Assembly (NCBI RefSeq): GCF_900115005.1
Contig: NZ_FOUY01000009.1
Location: forward strand, 124,001-188,000
Source of the DNA: Pseudonocardia ammonioxydans
GTDB lineage: Bacteria; Actinomycetota; Actinomycetes; Mycobacteriales; Pseudonocardiaceae
DNA length: 64,000 nucleotides
Direction: 5' to 3'
Of this stretch, positions 60,750 through 64,000 are shown one piece after another. A model generated the notes under the pieces. It worked only from the letters and a program-made list of their open reading frames with translations, had not been told where the DNA came from and did not search any database. The translations under genes and the position numbers were made by a program. Numbering within the stretch: the first letter of the stretch is position 1; every line of letters starts with the position of its first letter.

Positions 60750-60776
60750 GACGGAGCCCGGCACGGGTTCTCGACA
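60750..60776 (-). promoter_or_regulatory. ECF42-type promoter upstream of the YCII gene
   Basis: On the minus strand TGTCGA (60771-60776) is followed after 17 bases by CGTC (60750-60753). This matches the reported ECF42 promoter pattern, TGTCGA at -35 and CGA/TC at -10. It lies about 50 bp upstream of the YCII start, so autoregulation is likely. Confidence 0.65.
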
Positions 60777-60815
60777 TGCCCGCCGAAGATTTTTTCCCGG
60801 CTGCCCCGATCGAGC

Positions 60816-61436
60816 TCAGTCGTCGGCCGAGGACACCTCGCGGCGCCCCTCCAGACGTACGACGATCCGGGGCGACGTCGCGTCGGGTCCCGCACCGAAC
60901 TCGTCGACGATCCGGTCGGCGAGCGGTTGCAGGAACACCTGCCCCAGCTGCCTGATCATGATGGTCAGGACCTGCTCGCCGATCGTGCTGCGCGCCGAGG
61001 CGAGGCCCCGGCGGCGCAGGTCGCCGACCTGGTCGGCGGTCAGCGCGCTGAGCTTGCTGACGAGGTCGCCGCGTTCACCGTGCGGGTCCAGGACCGCACG
61101 GCGCAGGTAGTCCACGACGGCCGGGCTCTGCGCGAGCATGGCGGCCACGGCGCGGTCGCGGGCCGCGGCCACCTCCGCGCCCGAGCCGTCCGCCGGTGCG
61201 GTCAGGATCGCGTCGGCGAACCGGTCGACGATGTCGACCTCGACCGCTTCACGCAGCGCCTCCTTCGTGCCGAAGTGGTGCACGATCAGCCCGACCGTGA
61301 CCCCCACCCGGGCCGCGACGGCGCGCATCGGCGTGCCCGCAACCCCGCGCTCCGCGAACAGCTCCAGCGCGGCGTGCCGGATCCGTGCCCGGGCCGTGAG
61401 GTCCTCCTCGCGGCGCGGCCGCGAGCGCTCGCTCAT
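60816..61436 (-). CDS. TetR-family transcriptional regulator
   Basis: The 206-residue protein has RARIRHAALELFAERGVAGTPMRAVAARVGVTVGLIVHHFGTKEALREAV, a TetR helix-turn-helix, and a helical C-terminus. It is divergent from the CoA-transferase/acyl-CoA ligase operon and probably represses it through the palindrome at 61528-61545. The start at 61436 (MSERSRP) is chosen over a much longer open frame. Confidence 0.87.
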   Translation of the reverse strand: MSERSRPRREEDLTARARIRHAALELFAERGVAGTPMRAVAARVGVTVGLIVHHFGTKEALREAVEVDIVDRFADAILTAPADGSGAEVAAARDRAVAAMLAQSPAVVDYLRRAVLDPHGERGDLVSKLSALTADQVGDLRRRGLASARSTIGEQVLTIMIRQLGQVFLQPLADRIVDEFGAGPDATSPRIVVRLEGRREVSSADD

Positions 61437-61486
61437 GTCGCCGACCGGGCTTCCACCGTCACGGCACGCATCGTACGACCCCGCCC

Positions 61487-61545
61487 TTGTGTCGATCACG
61501 CCGCGGACTATACGCTTCGCCCAACTTACTGTACGCATGTACAGT
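61487..61545 (+). promoter_or_regulatory. Promoter with overlapping TetR operator
   Basis: TTGTGT (61487-61492) and TATACG (61509-61514) are 16 bp apart and make a good sigma-70-type promoter. ACTGTAC-GCAT-GTACAGT, a perfect 7+4+7 palindrome at 61528-61545, covers the expected transcription start. The next gene begins at 61554. Confidence 0.7.
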
Positions 61546-61553
61546 CGTTCTCG

Positions 61554-62429
61554 ATGACGGGAGACGACGTGGACCGAGGGTCGGCCGCGCCGCTGCACGG
61601 CGTGCGCGTGGTGTCGCTGGCGGTGAACGTCCCGGGCCCGGTGGCCGCGGCACGGCTCGCCGACCTCGGCGCCGACGTCGTCAAGGTGGAGCCGCCGGCC
61701 GGGGACGCGTTGCAGGTCGCGGCGGCCGGTTGGTACCGCGAGCTGACCGCCCGCCACGAGGTCGTGACCCTCGACCTGCGCGATGCCGCCGACCGCGAGC
61801 GGCTCGAGGAGCGGCTCGCCACGGCCGACGTCCTGCTCACCGCGATGCGTCCGGCCGCGCTGGACCGGCTGGGCCTGCGCGCGAGCGTGGGACGGCACCG
61901 GCTGGTGCACGTCGAGATCGTCGGCTACGACGGCGAGCGCGCCGGTGAGGCCGGGCACGACCTGACCTACCAGGCCGCGCACGGGACGCTGCAGCCGCCG
62001 GCCGTCCCGACCGTCCCGGTCGCGGATCTCCTCGGCGGGGAGCGGGCCGCCCTCGCCGCCGTCGCCGGCCTGCGCCTGCGTGATCGCAGCGGTGACGCAG
62101 TGCACCAGCCGGTCGTGCTCGACCACGTCGCCCGGGACGCGGCCGCCGGCGTGCGGCACGGGCTGACCGGGCCCGGCGACGTGCTCGGCGGAGCCAGCCC
62201 CGGGTACGGGATCTACCCGACGACCGACGGATACGTCGCCGTCGGCGCGGTCGAGCCGCACTTCGTCGCGCGGCTGGGTGACGCCGTCGGCCGCACCCGG
62301 GCCGAGCTCGCCGCGCGGTTCGCCACGGCGGACAGCAAGCACTGGCAGGAGCTCGGCAACGAGCTCGACATCCCGATCGTCGCGGTCGGGTCCATCGTCG
62401 ACGACGACACCCTCCAGGAGATGCGATGA
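61554..62429 (+). CDS. Compact family III CoA-transferase (CaiB/BaiF type)
   Basis: The 291-residue protein has HGVRVVSLAVNVPGPVAAARLADLGADVVKVEPPAGDALQV and HRLVHVEIVGYDGERAGEAGHDLTYQAAHG, where Asp is the expected catalytic residue. PVADLLGGERAALAAVAGLR follows. Family members are usually about 380-400 residues, so about 100 are missing, mostly near the C-terminus. It may be a divergent or non-catalytic form. It overlaps the ligase gene by 4 bp (ATGA). Confidence 0.8.
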   Translation: MTGDDVDRGSAAPLHGVRVVSLAVNVPGPVAAARLADLGADVVKVEPPAGDALQVAAAGWYRELTARHEVVTLDLRDAADRERLEERLATADVLLTAMRPAALDRLGLRASVGRHRLVHVEIVGYDGERAGEAGHDLTYQAAHGTLQPPAVPTVPVADLLGGERAALAAVAGLRLRDRSGDAVHQPVVLDHVARDAAAGVRHGLTGPGDVLGGASPGYGIYPTTDGYVAVGAVEPHFVARLGDAVGRTRAELAARFATADSKHWQELGNELDIPIVAVGSIVDDDTLQEMR

Positions 62430-63979
62430 CCACCCTCGCCGGCGTCCTCGCCCGCACCGCCCGCCGCTGTCCCGACCGGATCGCCGTGCAGTTCGGCGAC
62501 GTGGCGCTCACCTACGCCGAGCTGGACCGCGAGGTGGACGCGCTGGCGGCCGAGCTGGCCGGCCGTGGCCTCGCGCAGGGCGACCGCATGCTGCTGCTGG
62601 CCGGCAACAGCGACGCGTTCGTCGTCGCCGTCTACGCCGGGCTCCGCCTCGGCGCGATCGTGGTGCCGATCAACCCGCGCTCGGCCCCGACGGAGATCGA
62701 CTACCTGGCGACCGACACCGGGGCCCGGCTCCTGCTGTTCGGTCCCGAGGTCGCCGACGGCGTCCGGGCGTGGCACTCCCTGCCCGACCGGACGGGCGAG
62801 GCGGAGCCGCTGGCGCTGGGCGCCGTCGAGGGATACGACGACGTGCGCAGCGCTGCCCGGGACCACGCCGCCAGGAAGCACGCAGCCCGGGGCCACGCCG
62901 CACGGCCCGCCCACGTCGAGGTCTCCGAGGACGACGACGCTCTGATCATCTACACGTCCGGGACCACCGGGCGGCCCAAGGGGGCGCTGTTCGACCACCG
63001 CCGGGTGCTGTGGGTCGGGATCAACACCAGCATCGGCATGGGTCTGCGGGACGGGGAGCGGATGCTGCACGTCGCACCGCTGTACCACGCGGCGAGCCTC
63101 AACATGCTGCTGCTGAACGGGATGATGCTCGGAGCGACCCACGTGATCCTCCCGGCGTTCGAACCGGCCACGGTGGCCGACACCCTCGCCCGCGAGCGGA
63201 TCACGTTCTTCTTCGGCGTCCCGACCATGTACACCCATCTGCTGCGGCTGCCGGACCTCGCCGATCGTGACCTCTCGCGCCTGCGGATCTGCCTCTACGG
63301 CGCTGCACCGATGCCCGCCCACACCGCCGAGGCCCTGGTCGCGGCGCTGCCCGACGCCTGGATCGTGCAGGCGTGCGGCCAGACCGAGGGCGGGCCGGGC
63401 GGCATCCTGCTGCACCACGACGACGTCGTCGCGCGCCCGGAGGCCAGCGGCCGGGTCGCGGTGCCCAACACCGAGGTGCGGATCGTCGACCCGAGCGGGA
63501 ACGACGTCGAGCCGGGCGGCGTCGGCGAGATGATCATGCGCGGTGAGTCCATGATGAAGGGCTACTGGCGCAAGCCGGAGGCGACCGCCGAGACCGTCCG
63601 CGACGGATGGGTCCACACCGGCGACCTCGCCCGGATCGACGAGGACGGCTACATCACCCTCGTCGACCGCCTGAAGGACCTCATCATCACCGGCGGGGCC
63701 AACGTCTACTCCGCGGAGGTGGAGGGCGTCCTCGCCGCGCACCCCGCGGTCGGCGACCTGGCCGTCGTCGGGCGCCGGAACGAGGAGTACGGCGAGATCG
63801 TCGTCGCCGTCGTCGACCTCGCGCCGGGAGCCTCGCTCACCCTCGACGAGCTGCGCGAGTACGGCCGCACGCAGCTGAGCGGCTACAAGCTCCCGCGGGA
63901 GCTCACGATCGGCGCCGTCCCGCGCAACCCGTCCGGAAAGATCCTCAAGCACCGGCTCCGGGTGGACCTGGATGGCTGA
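62426..63979 (+). CDS. Acyl-CoA synthetase (AMP-forming)
   Basis: The 517-residue ANL enzyme has the P-loop IIYTSGTTGRPKGALFDH, LYGAAPMP, ACGQTEGG, DGWVHTGDLARIDEDGYI and VDRLKDLIITGGANVYSAEVE, with the catalytic Lys in PSGKILKHRL. It activates a carboxylic acid to acyl-CoA. An Ala/Arg/His insert (AARxH repeated) sits near residue 150. The start overlaps the stop of the CoA-transferase gene, so the two act together, presumably on the same acid. Confidence 0.92.
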   Translation: MTTLAGVLARTARRCPDRIAVQFGDVALTYAELDREVDALAAELAGRGLAQGDRMLLLAGNSDAFVVAVYAGLRLGAIVVPINPRSAPTEIDYLATDTGARLLLFGPEVADGVRAWHSLPDRTGEAEPLALGAVEGYDDVRSAARDHAARKHAARGHAARPAHVEVSEDDDALIIYTSGTTGRPKGALFDHRRVLWVGINTSIGMGLRDGERMLHVAPLYHAASLNMLLLNGMMLGATHVILPAFEPATVADTLARERITFFFGVPTMYTHLLRLPDLADRDLSRLRICLYGAAPMPAHTAEALVAALPDAWIVQACGQTEGGPGGILLHHDDVVARPEASGRVAVPNTEVRIVDPSGNDVEPGGVGEMIMRGESMMKGYWRKPEATAETVRDGWVHTGDLARIDEDGYITLVDRLKDLIITGGANVYSAEVEGVLAAHPAVGDLAVVGRRNEEYGEIVVAVVDLAPGASLTLDELREYGRTQLSGYKLPRELTIGAVPRNPSGKILKHRLRVDLDG

Positions 63980-64000
63980 GGAACTCCCACGACGTCCACA
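63972..64000 (+). CDS. Possible start of the next operon gene (cut by window edge)
   Basis: An ATG at 63972 overlaps the last codons of the acyl-CoA synthetase gene and opens MAEELPRRP. Only nine codons are visible, so nothing can be said of function. Confidence 0.3.

Noticed and set aside
60927..61553. 209-residue N-terminal extension of the CoA-transferase
   Set aside because: It runs antisense over the TetR gene and across the promoter and operator; the start at 61554 fits the family N-terminus.

Overview
This is a window of a very GC-rich actinobacterial chromosome, most likely Pseudonocardia or another member of the Pseudonocardiaceae. The evidence is the almost exclusive G/C third codon positions, frequent GTG starts, ATGA/GTGA gene overlaps, and the fhaA-fhaB-pstP-rodA-pbpA-pknA-pknB locus with a tRNA-Leu(CAG) beside fhaA and crgA, ppiA and a cwsA-like gene on the other side. 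In mycobacteria that block lies close to oriC. No insertion sequence, prophage, CRISPR array or rRNA operon was seen. Genus assignment is inference. Layout: 1-13 kb is mixed metabolism: the 3' end of a protein with carboxypeptidase-like beta domains, an FAD-linked oxidase, a LuxR-type ATPase regulator, a gamma-glutamyltransferase, a TM0106-family nuclease, a helical DUF6474-type protein, a disulfide-reductase-like flavoprotein, an atypical SDR and a hot-dog protein. From 13.2 to 16.1 kb lies a tight operon of zinc alcohol dehydrogenase, amidohydrolase and DUF59 protein. This set normally accompanies propane/acetone-type binuclear-iron monooxygenases (prm/mim), but here no hydroxylase or chaperonin is present. 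It ends at a perfect 18-bp terminator stem. From 16.2 to 19.9 kb an IclR regulator heads a run of crotonase, MetE-like and methyltransferase genes. The core block (20.7-34.9 kb) encodes cell-wall and division control: tRNA-Leu, FhaA, FhaB, phosphatase PstP, RodA/FtsW, PbpA, kinases PknA and PknB, a PabA/TrpG amidotransferase, CrgA, a PH-domain membrane protein, a rhomboid protease, cyclophilin PpiA and a CwsA-like protein. After it come an alpha/beta hydrolase, a secreted acidic protein built of two pentapeptide repeats, and an 828-bp gene-free gap with imperfect palindromic repeats. Next is an overlapping folP2 - ribD-like - acetyltransferase operon. From 40 to 48.5 kb several small TetR-controlled loci lie beside clear inverted-repeat operators. 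They contain a DUF2867 protein, a thioesterase, a secreted esterase, crotonase, acyl-CoA dehydrogenase, a sterol-carrier-domain protein and succinate-semialdehyde dehydrogenase. At 48.6-54.1 kb are a mycothiol-type nitroreductase, an unusual 576-residue protein with 36 uninterrupted decapeptide repeats, deoxyribose-phosphate aldolase, a STAS-domain protein and a Baeyer-Villiger-type monooxygenase. At 54.1-58.3 kb is an amide-use cluster: AmiS/UreI channel, formamidase/acetamidase, FmdB-like zinc ribbon, cytoplasmic AmiC-like sensor and divergent MarR. It is followed by a YCII - ECF42-type sigma factor pair with a matching promoter, a GrpB-family protein, and a TetR-regulated operon of a compact family III CoA-transferase and an acyl-CoA ligase. 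The observations most worth following are the orphan monooxygenase-accessory trio, the decapeptide-repeat protein, the palindromic repeat gap, the twin-pentapeptide secreted protein, the folP2/ribD coupling and the AmiC-headed amide cluster.
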